Assembly: GCA_018824405.1 (NCBI GenBank)
Contig: JAHJGO010000006.1
Location: 181,536-245,535 of the forward strand
Length of the DNA stretch: 64,000 nt
DNA from: Gammaproteobacteria bacterium
GTDB taxonomy: Bacteria > Pseudomonadota > Gammaproteobacteria > Burkholderiales > Sulfuricellaceae
Direction of reading: 5' to 3'
Shown here: positions 7,096-16,210 of the stretch, piece after piece
Layout: each line of letters opens with the position of its first letter
Position numbering within the stretch: the stretch's first letter is position 1
Program-made: the position numbers and the translations under genes
The notes under the pieces: generated by a model
Databases searched by the model: none
What the model was told of the DNA's origin: nothing
Seen by the model: the letters and a program-made list of their open reading frames with translations, nothing else

Positions 7096-10032
7096 ATGAA
7101 GCCCGGCCAGATCCCCGGAAAATCAGGCAGCCGTCAACCGCGCGCAATCCACTATATCGGCGCATTTATACTGCTTGCGGCCGCCATTCTGGCCACGGGC
7201 TATTTCACCTATGCGAATGTGAGAGACGCGCTGCGAGTGGAAAAACAGGCCGAGCTGGCCGCCATCGCCATCCTCAAGACCAACCAGATCGCTGCCTGGA
7301 TAACGGAGCGCGGAGAAGATGCAAGGCTCATGGCGGCGGACAGCGAAAACGCCACCGACTTCGAGCGCTGGCTGGCGCAAGGCGCACCGGAGAACGGCGA
7401 GCGGCAGCATCTGCTGGCCCATCTTGCCAGTACCGCGAAAACATCCGAATACCGCAACATTCTCCTGCTTGACCGGGACGGGAACATCCGCCTGCATACC
7501 GGCAACAATCACCCTGTGCTGGACGAAACCCACCGGCAACTGGCGCTCGAAGTCATGAAAACGGGCCAGGTCCGGATGTCCGAACTGCACCGGCATCTTG
7601 ACGAGCCGGGCCAGCCCGCCTGCCTGTCCTTTGCCGCCCCGCTGGTTGTGCACGGAGCATCGCCACGCACCGTAGGCGTGCTGGTACTGCAACTCGACCC
7701 GGCACATTTTCTCTTTCCGCTGGTGCAAAGCTGGCCGGTGCCCAGCCAGAGCGCGGAAACCTTGCTGATACAACTCGATGGCGATCAGCTCACGCACCTC
7801 AGCAAACCGCGACACGCCAAGGATGAGTCCTACTTCAAGAGCAGAACAGTGCGGCCCGATTCGCCCGGCTATCTGGCATTCCGGGGCAAAAGTGGTGAAG
7901 TGGAGGGCAAGGACTATCGCGGCATACGCGTGGTCGCCTCGGTTCGTCCTGTGCCAGGCACCCCGTGGCACATGATTTCCAAGGTGGACAGCACGGAAAT
8001 TTATGCTTCTACTACCCATGTCGCCGTTATTGCCATTACGCTCACGCTGGCATTCCTGGCTGCTGCCACGGGGCTGGGTATACTGTGGCGGCGTCAGGGC
8101 AGAATGGCGTACGAACTGGTTAAAGCGCGCGGGGAACGTGACAGGGAAGCGCTGACCGCCCATTACGCCTCGTTCATCCAGCACGCCAACGATATCGTGC
8201 TGCTGATGCGCCCGGATGGCAGCATCATCGATGCCAATGAGCGCGCCATACAGACCTATGGCTATACACGGGAACAACTGCTGGCTTTCAATATCCGCGA
8301 CCTGCGCACACCGGCCAGGCGGGATGAGGTGGACAAGCAGTGGCTGGAGGTGGAAGCCCGCGACGGTCTGGTGTTCGAAACCGAACACCAGCGCCAGGAC
8401 GGCAGCACATTCCCGGTAGAAGTCAGCGCCCGCTTTATTGATGTCAAAAGCCTGCGCTTCCACCAGGATTTCATCCGTGACATCAGCGAACGTCATGAAG
8501 CACAACGCCTGCTGGAAGCAGGCCGCAAGCAGATCGAACAGGCCCGGAAGGAATGGGAAGACGTATTTGATGCAGTAAGCCTGCCCATTTTCCTCCACGA
8601 CAGGGAATTTCGCATTCTCCGTGCCAACCTGGCCTACGCCCGTGTTGCAGGCAGGGACATCCATGAGATCGTCGGCCAGCCTTACTGGGAAATCTTTCCC
8701 AAGCGAAACGGCCCGATGGAGAGTTGCCTGAATGCCAGACATCTCGGCGCGAAAGACGTGGAAGGATTCGAGGAAGGCACGCAAAGCTATACTTCCCACA
8801 GCTTTCCGGTTCAAGGCAGTGATGACACAGAATTTTCTGTACACATACTTGAAGATGTCACCGAGCGCAAACATGCCGAAGCCCTACTGCAGCGCAGCGT
8901 GAAGGCCATGGCCACGCTGAGTGCGGGCAACACCACCCTGGTCCACTCGCAGGATGAGCAAAGCCTGCTCGATGAATTCTGCCGCGTCATCGTCGAGGTC
9001 GGCAGCTATCGGATTGCCAGGGTGGGCTATGTGCAGGATGATGCCGAGAAGACTATCCGCCCCATGGCCCAGGCGGGTTTCGAACAGCAATATCTTGATG
9101 ACGAAATGCTTACAAGGGTGAGCAGCGAGTGCGCCCTCGGCCCCTGCGCCGAAGCCCTGCGCAGCGGCAAAACCGCCATTGCCCGCGACATTCTCAATAA
9201 CCCCGACATGGCCAGATGGCACGCGGCTGCCGCCCGATTCGGTTATACCGCCTGCATCGCCCTGCCGCTCAGGGATAAGAACAATGCGTTCGGCGTACTC
9301 AGCATCTATGTCAACAGTGTGGAAACCTTCTCGGCAGAGGAAGTCGAATTACTGGAAGAACTGGCCGGCGATCTCGCCTTTGGCATCCTGACCCTGCGCA
9401 ACGATCTCAAGCGTCAGGAAGCGGAAGTTGCCCGGACAAAAACCCTGGAACGATTACGAGAGGCCATGGAAGACACCATTGGCATCATCGCTGCCACGCT
9501 GGAACAGCGCGACCCCTACACCGCCGGCCACCAGCGCCGCGTCGCCCTGCTTGGCGTGGCGATTGCAAAAGAACTCGGGCTGGGCGAGGAGGAAATCGAG
9601 GGTATTCATTTTGGCGGATTGATCCATGATCTGGGCAAAATCTCGGTGCCGGCCGAAATCCTCAGCAAACCCGGCAAACTGACCCAGATTGAATTCGAAT
9701 TGATCAAGGCGCACACCCAGACCGGCTACGAAATCGTCAAGGAAGTTAACTTTCCCTGGCCAGTCGCAGATATGGTGCATCAGCACCACGAACGGCTGGA
9801 TGGATCGGGCTACCCCCTGGGGCTGAAAGGAGAGGAAATCACTCTCGGCGCCCGGATTCTGGCCGTGGCAGACGTGGTGGAAGCCATGTCCTCGCATCGC
9901 CCCTACCGGCCATCGCTGGGCATCGAACCGGCTCTGGAGGAAATCACCCGCAATCGCGGCAAGTTCTACGATCCGGAGGCGGTGGATGCCTGCATCCGCT
10001 TGTTCCGCGAAAAAGGTTTCAGCTTCGAATAA
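7096..10032 (+). CDS. Membrane PAS-PAS-GAF-HD-GYP cyclic-di-GMP phosphodiesterase
   Basis: A 978-residue sensor likely to hydrolyse cyclic-di-GMP. Membrane helices at about 17-39 and 310-333 enclose a periplasmic sensor region of about 270 residues. Two PAS-like domains follow (about 355-475, with SIIDANERAIQTYGYTREQL, and about 485-600), then a GAF domain (about 600-765). The C-terminal HD-GYP domain (about 785-978) has QRDPYTAGHQRRVA, the metal-binding H844-D845 in GLIHDLGKI, HTQTGYEIV, QHHERLDGSGYP (G905-Y906-P907) and ADVVEAMSSHRPYRPSLG. All expected catalytic residues are present and there is no GGDEF domain. It is transcribed alone; the ligand is unknown. Confidence 0.9.
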   Translation: MKPGQIPGKSGSRQPRAIHYIGAFILLAAAILATGYFTYANVRDALRVEKQAELAAIAILKTNQIAAWITERGEDARLMAADSENATDFERWLAQGAPENGERQHLLAHLASTAKTSEYRNILLLDRDGNIRLHTGNNHPVLDETHRQLALEVMKTGQVRMSELHRHLDEPGQPACLSFAAPLVVHGASPRTVGVLVLQLDPAHFLFPLVQSWPVPSQSAETLLIQLDGDQLTHLSKPRHAKDESYFKSRTVRPDSPGYLAFRGKSGEVEGKDYRGIRVVASVRPVPGTPWHMISKVDSTEIYASTTHVAVIAITLTLAFLAAATGLGILWRRQGRMAYELVKARGERDREALTAHYASFIQHANDIVLLMRPDGSIIDANERAIQTYGYTREQLLAFNIRDLRTPARRDEVDKQWLEVEARDGLVFETEHQRQDGSTFPVEVSARFIDVKSLRFHQDFIRDISERHEAQRLLEAGRKQIEQARKEWEDVFDAVSLPIFLHDREFRILRANLAYARVAGRDIHEIVGQPYWEIFPKRNGPMESCLNARHLGAKDVEGFEEGTQSYTSHSFPVQGSDDTEFSVHILEDVTERKHAEALLQRSVKAMATLSAGNTTLVHSQDEQSLLDEFCRVIVEVGSYRIARVGYVQDDAEKTIRPMAQAGFEQQYLDDEMLTRVSSECALGPCAEALRSGKTAIARDILNNPDMARWHAAAARFGYTACIALPLRDKNNAFGVLSIYVNSVETFSAEEVELLEELAGDLAFGILTLRNDLKRQEAEVARTKTLERLREAMEDTIGIIAATLEQRDPYTAGHQRRVALLGVAIAKELGLGEEEIEGIHFGGLIHDLGKISVPAEILSKPGKLTQIEFELIKAHTQTGYEIVKEVNFPWPVADMVHQHHERLDGSGYPLGLKGEEITLGARILAVADVVEAMSSHRPYRPSLGIEPALEEITRNRGKFYDPEAVDACIRLFREKGFSFE

Positions 10033-10100
10033 AAGCCATGCTCCGGCATGGACACACACCATATTCATGCATTAATATTGCACATTATTTGGAGCAAATC

Positions 10101-10358
10101 ATGGATGCGATTTTTGCGGAACACACGATCGGAGTGACTGAGCTGCGTGAATCCCCTTCCCGGGTATTAAAGCAGGCAGAAGAAACCGACGAGGCGGTGG
10201 CGATTCTCAACCACAACAGGCCGGCGGGCTATATTGTCTCCCCGAGAATGATGCATGCCATGCTGGATGCCATTGCCGACCGCGTTGCAGGGGATCGTGC
10301 CGCTTCACGCCTGTCCACGCTGAACCTGGCCCGCAGAATCGATATCGATGACTTATGA
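10101..10358 (+). CDS. Phd/YefM-family antitoxin
   Basis: An 85-residue antitoxin with the typical opening IGVTELRESPSRVLKQAEET followed by VAILNHNRPAGYIVSP, the Phd/YefM N-terminal DNA-binding fold. The C-terminal part would bind and neutralise the toxin. The start at 10101 follows a GGAG site; in-frame codons upstream are less likely. Its end overlaps the toxin start by 11 bases, the usual antitoxin-first order, which allows translational coupling and autoregulation. Confidence 0.88.
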   Translation: MDAIFAEHTIGVTELRESPSRVLKQAEETDEAVAILNHNRPAGYIVSPRMMHAMLDAIADRVAGDRAASRLSTLNLARRIDIDDL

Positions 10359-10629
10359 GCTTGCGATCCACCCCGAGGCGGAGCGGGAGTGGGCCAGGCT
10401 GGATGGCAGCGTAAAGAAACGCTTCAAGGAAAAACTGGCAAAAGAACGGCTGCTAACGCCCAGAGTAGTGAAAGATGCGCTGCGGGAATTACCGGACTGT
10501 TACCGGATCAAGATCACGACCCCGCAATACCGCCTGGTGTATCACGTGAATGATGAATCACGCCTGCTGACGATTCTCTCCGTAGCCATGCGAGAGGATG
10601 TGTACCAGGAGTTGAAAGGCCGCTTGTAG
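10348..10629 (+). CDS. RelE/ParE-superfamily toxin
   Basis: A 93-residue basic protein (YELAIHPEAEREWARLD... CYRIKITTPQYRLVYHVND... ILSVAMREDVYQELKGRL). The pattern is that of RelE-type mRNA interferases: helix-rich N-terminus, then strands with YRIKI and YRLVY, and a C-terminal V-Y segment. It overlaps the YefM-type antitoxin gene. RelE-like ribosome-dependent cleavage is the likely activity; a ParE-type gyrase target cannot be excluded from sequence. It appears full length. Confidence 0.85.
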   Translation: MTYELAIHPEAEREWARLDGSVKKRFKEKLAKERLLTPRVVKDALRELPDCYRIKITTPQYRLVYHVNDESRLLTILSVAMREDVYQELKGRL

Positions 10630-10637
10630 GCATTTCA

Positions 10638-11564
10638 TCAATTCCGCAGGAATGCTCGTACACGTTCGGCAAGATCATCCGCCAGGCAATCGAACTCCGT
10701 CACCCCTTCCATTCCCCGTAGCCAGGTCAGCTGCCGCTTGGCGAGCTGGCGGGTGGCGATGATGCCGAGTTCGCGCATCTCGGCAGCAGTGCATTCCCCC
10801 TCCAGATACTGCCAGGCCTGACGATAGCCGACGCAGCGCATGGAGGGCAGGTCCGGCGTCAGGGCATAGCGCGTTTTGAGAGACTCCAGCTCTTCCACCA
10901 GCCCCTGTTTCAGCATCTCGTCGAAACGCTGCGCGATGCGCGCGTGCAACACTGCGCGGTCGCCCGGCAGCAAGGCCAGCTGGATCAGGCGATAAGGCAG
11001 TTCGGCCTGCTGCTCTTCCGCCAGCAGAGCTGACATTGGCCGATCGCTCAAGAGACAGACTTCCAGCGCGCGCTGGATGCGCTGCGCATCGGTGGGCTGC
11101 AGGCGTGCCGCCGTTTCCGGGTCGAGGCGGGCAAGCTCCTGATGCATGGCCGGCCAGCCGACTTGCCGTGCCCGATCTTCCAGCTCCATGCGCAACGCCG
11201 GGTCGGCCTGCGGCAGGTCGTTCAGCCCCTCACGCAGCGCCTTGAAATACAGCATGGTGCCACCCACCAGCAGGGGAATATGGCCGCGTGCCGTGATCTC
11301 CGCCATCAGGCGCAGCGCGTCGCCGCGGAATTGCGCAGCCGAATAGCTTTGCGTCGGGTCGATGACATCGATCAGGTGATGCGGCGCCACGGCGAGCGTG
11401 GCGGCATCGGGCTTGGCAGTGCCAATGTTCATGTCGCGATACACCAGCGCCGAATCCACGCTGATGATTTCCACCGGCAGATGCTGTACCAGCTCCACCG
11501 CCACGCCGGTCTTACCGCTGGCGGTGGGGCCCATGAGGAATATGGCGGGAGGGAGAAAATTCAT
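10638..11564 (-). CDS. miaA: tRNA dimethylallyltransferase
   Basis: A 308-residue enzyme that adds the dimethylallyl group to A37 of tRNAs reading U-starting codons. It has the P-loop [14 protein letters not shown] near the N-terminus, [38 protein letters not shown] and [11 protein letters not shown], all hallmark MiaA blocks. The C-terminus has [14 protein letters not shown]. It lies downstream of mutL on the same strand, a common pairing, with an imperfect inverted repeat in the 102-base gap. Confidence 0.97.
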   Translation of the reverse strand: MNFLPPAIFLMGPTASGKTGVAVELVQHLPVEIISVDSALVYRDMNIGTAKPDAATLAVAPHHLIDVIDPTQSYSAAQFRGDALRLMAEITARGHIPLLVGGTMLYFKALREGLNDLPQADPALRMELEDRARQVGWPAMHQELARLDPETAARLQPTDAQRIQRALEVCLLSDRPMSALLAEEQQAELPYRLIQLALLPGDRAVLHARIAQRFDEMLKQGLVEELESLKTRYALTPDLPSMRCVGYRQAWQYLEGECTAAEMRELGIIATRQLAKRQLTWLRGMEGVTEFDCLADDLAERVRAFLRN

Positions 11565-11586
11565 CCTAAGCCGGAACTCAAAAGGC

Positions 11587-11652
11587 GTAATGAGTAATGG
11601 GGAATGAGTGATGCCCGGAGGTTTTCATTACCCATCCCACATCACCCATTAC
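11587..11652. repeat. Imperfect 27-bp inverted repeat between mutL and miaA
   Basis: The left arm at 11587-11613 (starting GTAATGAGTAATG) and right arm at 11626-11652 (reverse complement starting GTAATGGGTGATG) agree at about 20 of 27 positions around a 12-base loop. Each arm is itself built from repeated ATG-GT-like units. It could form a transcript hairpin between the two genes or be a small mobile palindromic repeat. Confidence 0.6.
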
Positions 11653-11666
11653 AGTATTTTTCTGTC

Positions 11667-13421
11667 TCACTTGCCGCGCATGAACAGCTGGTCCAGCTCC
11701 TGCATGGAGATTTCGCGCCAGGTGGGGCGGCCATGGTTGCACTGGTCGGCGCGCTCGGTGGCTTCCATCTCGCGCAGCAAGGCGTTCATTTCCGGCACGG
11801 TGAGCCTGCGGTTGGCGCGCACCGAAGCATGGCAGGCCATGGTCGCCAGCAACTCGTTGCGGCGCTCGGTCACCACCCGGCTGGCGCCGTATTCGCGAAC
11901 TTCCTTCAGCACGTCGCGCGCCAGCAGCACCGGGTCGGAATCCTGCAACAACACAGGCACCGCACGCACTGCCAGCGTGGTGGGCGAAAGCACGGCCAGC
12001 TCTAAGCCCAGTTCGTTCAATGCAGCGCGGCTTTCCTCGGCGGCGGCCACTTCGAGCTGGGTGGCGTGGAAGGACACCGGGATCAGCAGCGGCTGCGCGC
12101 TCATGGCATGCTGCTCCATCGCCACTTTGAGGCGCTCGTAAGTCACCCGCTCGTGGGCCGCATGCATGTCCACGATGATCATGCCGCGCTCGCTCTGGGC
12201 CAGGATATACACGCCATGGAGCTGAGCCATGGCATAGCCCAGCGGCGGCACTTCCGGCTCGGGCTGTGCTTCGGGCGCATTGAATGCCGGCTCGGGGCGC
12301 GCGATCTGGCCGAACAGGCTCTGGTAGAGGTTGCTTCGCTCCTCCACGCCCAGCGGCATGCGCGTCTGCGTGGCATAGGTGGGCAGCGGCGCATACGTTG
12401 CCGCCGGTGCAGGTTGCTCAGCCTGACGCGTGGCGATGGGCGCTGCCAGTGCTTTATTCAGCGCGTGATAGATCAGCTGATGCACCGCGCGGGATTCGCG
12501 GAAACGCACCTCGATCTTGCTGGGGTGCACGTTGACGTCCACCATCTCCGGTTCCAGCTCGATGAACAGCACAAAGGCCGGGTGGCGGTCATGGTGCAGG
12601 ATGTCCCTGTAGGCTTCGCGGATGGCGTGAGAAATCAGCTTGTCGCGCACGAAACGGCCATTCACATACACGTACTGCGCATCGCGGCTGCCGCGGGTAA
12701 AGCCCGGCAGCCCCGCCATGCCGTGCAGGCGCAAGCCGCCCGCGCCCTCGTCCAGCTGCACCGACGCCGCCGCGAATTCCTCGCCCAGCACTGCAGCTGC
12801 GCGCTGCGCCAGCCGGGCCGGCGGCAGCTGCCAGATCTTGCGCCCGTTATGCTGCAGGCCGAAAGCCACGTCGGGGCGGCTGATCGCCATGCGGCGCAGC
12901 GCTTCCTCGCAGTGCGCGTATTCGGTCGCCTCGGTCTTGAGAAACTTGCGCCGCGCCGGGGTGTTGAAATAGATGTCCTGCATTTCCACCACCGTCCCGG
13001 CTTCCAGCGCCGCCGGCTGCAGGCCGGAAAGATCGCCTCCGGCCGCTTCCATGCGCCATGCATGGCGCTCGCCCTGCCTGCGGCTGGTGAGTGCAAGGCG
13101 CGATATCGCCGCGATGCTGGCCAGCGCCTCGCCGCGAAACCCGAGACTGCGCACGCTTTCCAGATCATCGAGGCTGGCGATCTTGCTGGTAGCGTGGCGC
13201 GACAGCGCCAGATGCAGCTCGTCGCGCGTGATGCCGGCGCCGTTATCCGCCACGCGCAGGGATTTCACCCCGCCCTGCTGCAGCTGCACCGAAATCTCGC
13301 CGCAGCCGGCATCCAGGCTGTTTTCCAGCAGTTCCTTGAGGGCCGAAGCCGGGCGCTCGACCACCTCGCCAGCAGCGATCTGGTTGATGAGAAGATCGGA
13401 AAGAAGATGGATGGAAGACAT
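11667..13421 (-). CDS. mutL: DNA mismatch repair protein
   Basis: A 584-residue MutL that links MutS mismatch recognition to strand processing. The GHKL ATPase domain (about 1-330) has IAAGEVVERPASALKELLENSLDAG, DNGAGI and SLGFRGEALASIAA. The C-terminal dimerisation domain starts after a variable Pro/Ala/Glu linker at about 340-390 and includes MIIVDMHAAHERVTYERLK and ACHASVRANRRLTVPEMNALLREME. The CNHGRPTW motif near the C-terminus is typical of MutL. No endonuclease DQHAxxERxxYE motif is present, as in methyl-directed systems. Confidence 0.97.
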   Translation of the reverse strand: MSSIHLLSDLLINQIAAGEVVERPASALKELLENSLDAGCGEISVQLQQGGVKSLRVADNGAGITRDELHLALSRHATSKIASLDDLESVRSLGFRGEALASIAAISRLALTSRRQGERHAWRMEAAGGDLSGLQPAALEAGTVVEMQDIYFNTPARRKFLKTEATEYAHCEEALRRMAISRPDVAFGLQHNGRKIWQLPPARLAQRAAAVLGEEFAAASVQLDEGAGGLRLHGMAGLPGFTRGSRDAQYVYVNGRFVRDKLISHAIREAYRDILHHDRHPAFVLFIELEPEMVDVNVHPSKIEVRFRESRAVHQLIYHALNKALAAPIATRQAEQPAPAATYAPLPTYATQTRMPLGVEERSNLYQSLFGQIARPEPAFNAPEAQPEPEVPPLGYAMAQLHGVYILAQSERGMIIVDMHAAHERVTYERLKVAMEQHAMSAQPLLIPVSFHATQLEVAAAEESRAALNELGLELAVLSPTTLAVRAVPVLLQDSDPVLLARDVLKEVREYGASRVVTERRNELLATMACHASVRANRRLTVPEMNALLREMEATERADQCNHGRPTWREISMQELDQLFMRGK

Positions 13422-13540
13422 GAAGGCGATATTATCGCACAGGCCGGGAGGAGTTCATTCTTTCCGGCACGAGCAAGGCCCATGGCCTCACTCTGCACGC
13501 ACAACATTCGAATAGCATCGCGCCGTATGGAGTAAATATG

Positions 13541-13900
13541 GAACTTGGTGCGCTTCGCGGATATTTGGTTGCTGGGGGCAGCCGGGCGGGTCTTCGATCA
13601 AGGGAATTCGAACAGCCTTTTCTATCGGCGCAGAGCGTGGAGCCACCACCCGTTTCCCCTCTGCGCCGCTTCGGGTTGACAGGCAAATTGGGGGGTGTCG
13701 GCTGCGCCCTGTTCGAGCTCCGCGGCAGGGCACGTCTTGTGTGCCCTGCTAGGGCGAGTTGCGCAGACGCCCTATTTGTTTGCCAAACCGAAGGTACCCG
13801 CAGGGCGGCGCAGCGGGGTCGCCTTCTTTTGGTTACTTTTCTTGGCGAAGCAAGAAAAGTAACCCGCTGCCGGGTGGCCCCGGCACCCAATCAACCATGC
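13541..13900. repeat. GC-rich intergenic element with four hairpins
   Basis: The 660-base gap between mutL and adk holds a structured, non-coding-looking block. Inverted repeats are at 13626-13635/13659-13668 (10 bp perfect), 13725-13733/13741-13749 (9 bp perfect), 13831-13844/13851-13864 (14 bp perfect, 6-base loop) and 13869-13874/13879-13884 (6 bp). The 14-bp stem begins GGTTACTTTTCTTG. I recognise this kind of sequence as a recurrent intergenic element of proteobacteria that yields spurious short ORFs. Frames cross it on both strands, but none has a ribosome site or recognisable domain. Confidence 0.6.
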
Positions 13901-14013
13901 GCAACGCGCATTCAACTATTGTACAAAAATCTGGGAGACTGAGCGTAGAGCGCAATAACCAACAAGCATTGCACCGCATGTGGTGAATCAGGATAGGTCG
14001 AGAGCAACCAAAA

Positions 14014-14042
14014 ACAAAGCCCCCAACGTGTGGGGGCTTTGT
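14014..14042 (-). terminator. Rho-independent terminator of adk
   Basis: A perfect 12-bp stem (ACAAAGCCCCCA / TGGGGGCTTTGT) with a 5-base loop lies 40 bases after the adk stop and is followed on the minus strand by TTTTTGG. Confidence 0.9.
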
Positions 14043-14081
14043 CCGCAGGAAGATTCTGCTTCGGATTTCGAAAGCTTGCGC

Positions 14082-14726
14082 TTACTTGATGCCGAGCTTG
14101 CTCTTGATAGCGGCGATCACGGTATCGCTGGAAGTCGCAGTCACGGTCATGAGCATGCCTGCCTTCTCGTAGAAACTGGCCAGCGGAGCGGTCTTCTGGT
14201 TGTACACGTCGAGACGGTTACTGATGGCTTGTTCGGTCTCGTCGTCGCGCTGTACCACGGGGCCGCCGCACTTGTCGCACACGCCTTCGACTTTGGGCGG
14301 GTTGGATTTGACGTTGTAGATCGCATTGCACTTGGTGCAGGTGCGGCGGGTCGTCAGGCGGTCCAGGATCACGTCGCGCGGCACGTCGATGTTCACCACG
14401 GCGTCGAGCTTCTCACCCATATCGGCCAGCATTTTCGTCAGCGCTTCAGCCTGGGGAATGGTGCGCGGGAAACCGTCGAGCAGATAACCATTCTTGCAAT
14501 CGTCCTGCTTCAGGCGCTCGCTCATGATGCCCATGATCAGGTCGTCGGAAACCAGGTCGCCTGCTTTCATCGCCGCTTCGGCTTTCTTGCCAAGTTCAGT
14601 GCCGGCAGCCACGGCTGCGCGGAGGATATCGCCAGTGGAAATCTGCACAGAACCGTCCAGCTGGGTGAGCAGTTTGGCCACAGTACCTTTGCCTGCGCCC
14701 GGGGCGCCAAGAAGAATCAATTTCAT
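14082..14726 (-). CDS. adk: Adenylate kinase
   Basis: A 214-residue enzyme interconverting AMP, ATP and ADP. The P-loop is MKLILLGAPGAGKGTVAKLL; the AMP site has QISTGDILRAAV and GYLLDGFPRTIPQAEAL. The LID domain (about 122-160) carries four cysteines in CTKCNAIYN and CDKCGG, so it is the zinc-binding type of LID. It is transcribed alone, with a strong terminator downstream. Confidence 0.97.
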   Translation of the reverse strand: MKLILLGAPGAGKGTVAKLLTQLDGSVQISTGDILRAAVAAGTELGKKAEAAMKAGDLVSDDLIMGIMSERLKQDDCKNGYLLDGFPRTIPQAEALTKMLADMGEKLDAVVNIDVPRDVILDRLTTRRTCTKCNAIYNVKSNPPKVEGVCDKCGGPVVQRDDETEQAISNRLDVYNQKTAPLASFYEKAGMLMTVTATSSDTVIAAIKSKLGIK

Positions 14727-14973
14727 AAGTTTGCCTATCTATGGTTGGTTAAAGAATGGGTTGAGAAAATTCAGGCGGATATGCTGACATAAAAACAGCC
14801 GCAGAACGAATAACTTATCTATAAAAAACAGTGAATTATGTCTTATTTTGGCAACAAACGCAAGCTTGTATAACAGATCCGGATGTGAGCTTTTCAAGCG
14901 ACCAAATAAAAGCACAACACATCCAACACCTCTACGGGCTACCTGCACTGCTCGGCGGCAGGCAATCAGGAAT

Positions 14974-16191
14974 ATGATTCATCCCATGGAATCCCTTGCC
15001 CCCACCATCCTGTTTGGCGCTTTCGACCGCCACAACTTTGGCGACCTGCTGTTTCCACATATCGCTGCGACCCTGCTGCCCGGTGAAAACCTGATCTTCG
15101 CCGGTCTGGCGGAACGCGATTTGCGCCCATATGGCGGCCACCAAGTCATGGCGCTGATACAGCTTGCAGCCGAGATGGGTGGGCAAGCGGCAAATATCCT
15201 CCACGTAGGTGGCGAACTGCTCACCTGCGATGTCTGGCAAGCCGCCGTCATGCTGCATCCACCGGATCAGGCGCAGGCCGCCATTGCGCGCCTTGATGCC
15301 CAGACACAGGAGAGAGTGGCTTGGGCGCAAGATTTCCTGTCCTGCTCTCAGTTTGCACCTTACACCCTTGCACCCGGCCTGTTTGGGCGTAAAAATCCAG
15401 TGGTGTATAACGGCGTCGGCGGAGTTGATTTATCTTGCCGCGATGAGGTCTTCCGGGCAGAAGTGGAAACCAAGCTCCGGGCGGCCGATGTAATCGGCGT
15501 TCGCGACCGCATTACGCTGGCCTATCTGGCTGCAAGAGGCATTGCTGCCCGCCTCATGCCCGACCCCGTCGTCATGGTAGCCGAACTGTTCAGCGATGAA
15601 ATTCGCCGCCACGCACGGGAAGGTGAGACCGCGCGGATACTTGCAGCATTCCCCCAAGGCTATATCGCGGTGCAATTCAGCGCCGACTTTGGCGATGACG
15701 CCACCCTGGCGGAAATCGCTGCCCAGCTGGATCGGGTCAGCCATGAAACCGGCTTGGGCGTGGTCTTCTTCCGCGCCGGTGCGGCACCCTGGCATGACGA
15801 TCTGGACTGCTACCAGCGCACCGCAAGCCGCATGCAGTCTTCAAAGGTGAAAATATTCACCTCACTCAATCTGTGGGATATCTGCTCGCTCATTGCTCAC
15901 AGCCGCGCCTATTGCGGCAGCAGCCTGCATGGCAGGATCGTTGCCATGGCATACGCCCTGCCGCGCATCAACCTGCGCCATCCGGCAGAAGCCAGCAAGG
16001 AAACCAAACAGTCAGCCTACGCCGCCACCTGGGAAGTGCCGGGCTTGCCGGTCACGACCGAAGTACAGCACATCAGCCAGGACATGCGCGAGGCAATGGC
16101 GCTAGACCTTGCAGCACTTCAGCATCAAGCCAGAGAGCTGACCAGCCGCTATCGCAATGAATTTGAAGCCATTCGCGCCAAGCTGAAATAA
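14974..16191 (+). CDS. Polysaccharide pyruvyl transferase family protein
   Basis: A 405-residue protein whose opening PTILFGAFDRHNFGDLLFPH and later segments (NGVGGVDLS, IGVRDRITLAYLAARGI, the C-terminal YCGSSLHGRIVAMAYALPRI) fit the pyruvyl transferase / GT-B-like fold. Such enzymes transfer pyruvate ketals to surface sugars or act in related transfers. It stands alone between adk and an oxidoreductase, with no glycan cluster around it, so the substrate is unknown. The start is uncertain: ATG 14974 follows AGGA closely, ATG 14986 is also possible, and the longer frame to 14848 needs a TTG. Confidence 0.7.
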   Translation: MIHPMESLAPTILFGAFDRHNFGDLLFPHIAATLLPGENLIFAGLAERDLRPYGGHQVMALIQLAAEMGGQAANILHVGGELLTCDVWQAAVMLHPPDQAQAAIARLDAQTQERVAWAQDFLSCSQFAPYTLAPGLFGRKNPVVYNGVGGVDLSCRDEVFRAEVETKLRAADVIGVRDRITLAYLAARGIAARLMPDPVVMVAELFSDEIRRHAREGETARILAAFPQGYIAVQFSADFGDDATLAEIAAQLDRVSHETGLGVVFFRAGAAPWHDDLDCYQRTASRMQSSKVKIFTSLNLWDICSLIAHSRAYCGSSLHGRIVAMAYALPRINLRHPAEASKETKQSAYAATWEVPGLPVTTEVQHISQDMREAMALDLAALQHQARELTSRYRNEFEAIRAKLK

Positions 16192-16210
16192 GAAACTTGC
16201 GTTTTTACCT

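Noticed and set aside
12066..13535. A 489-codon open frame antisense to mutL
   Set aside because: It is a shadow of the high-GC mutL gene; the minus-strand product is an unambiguous MutL.
13432..13942. Overlapping ORFs of 134 and 152 codons on both strands between mutL and adk
   Set aside because: They lie across the multi-hairpin element, have no ribosome site, signal or recognisable domain, and their composition follows the palindromes rather than coding sequence.
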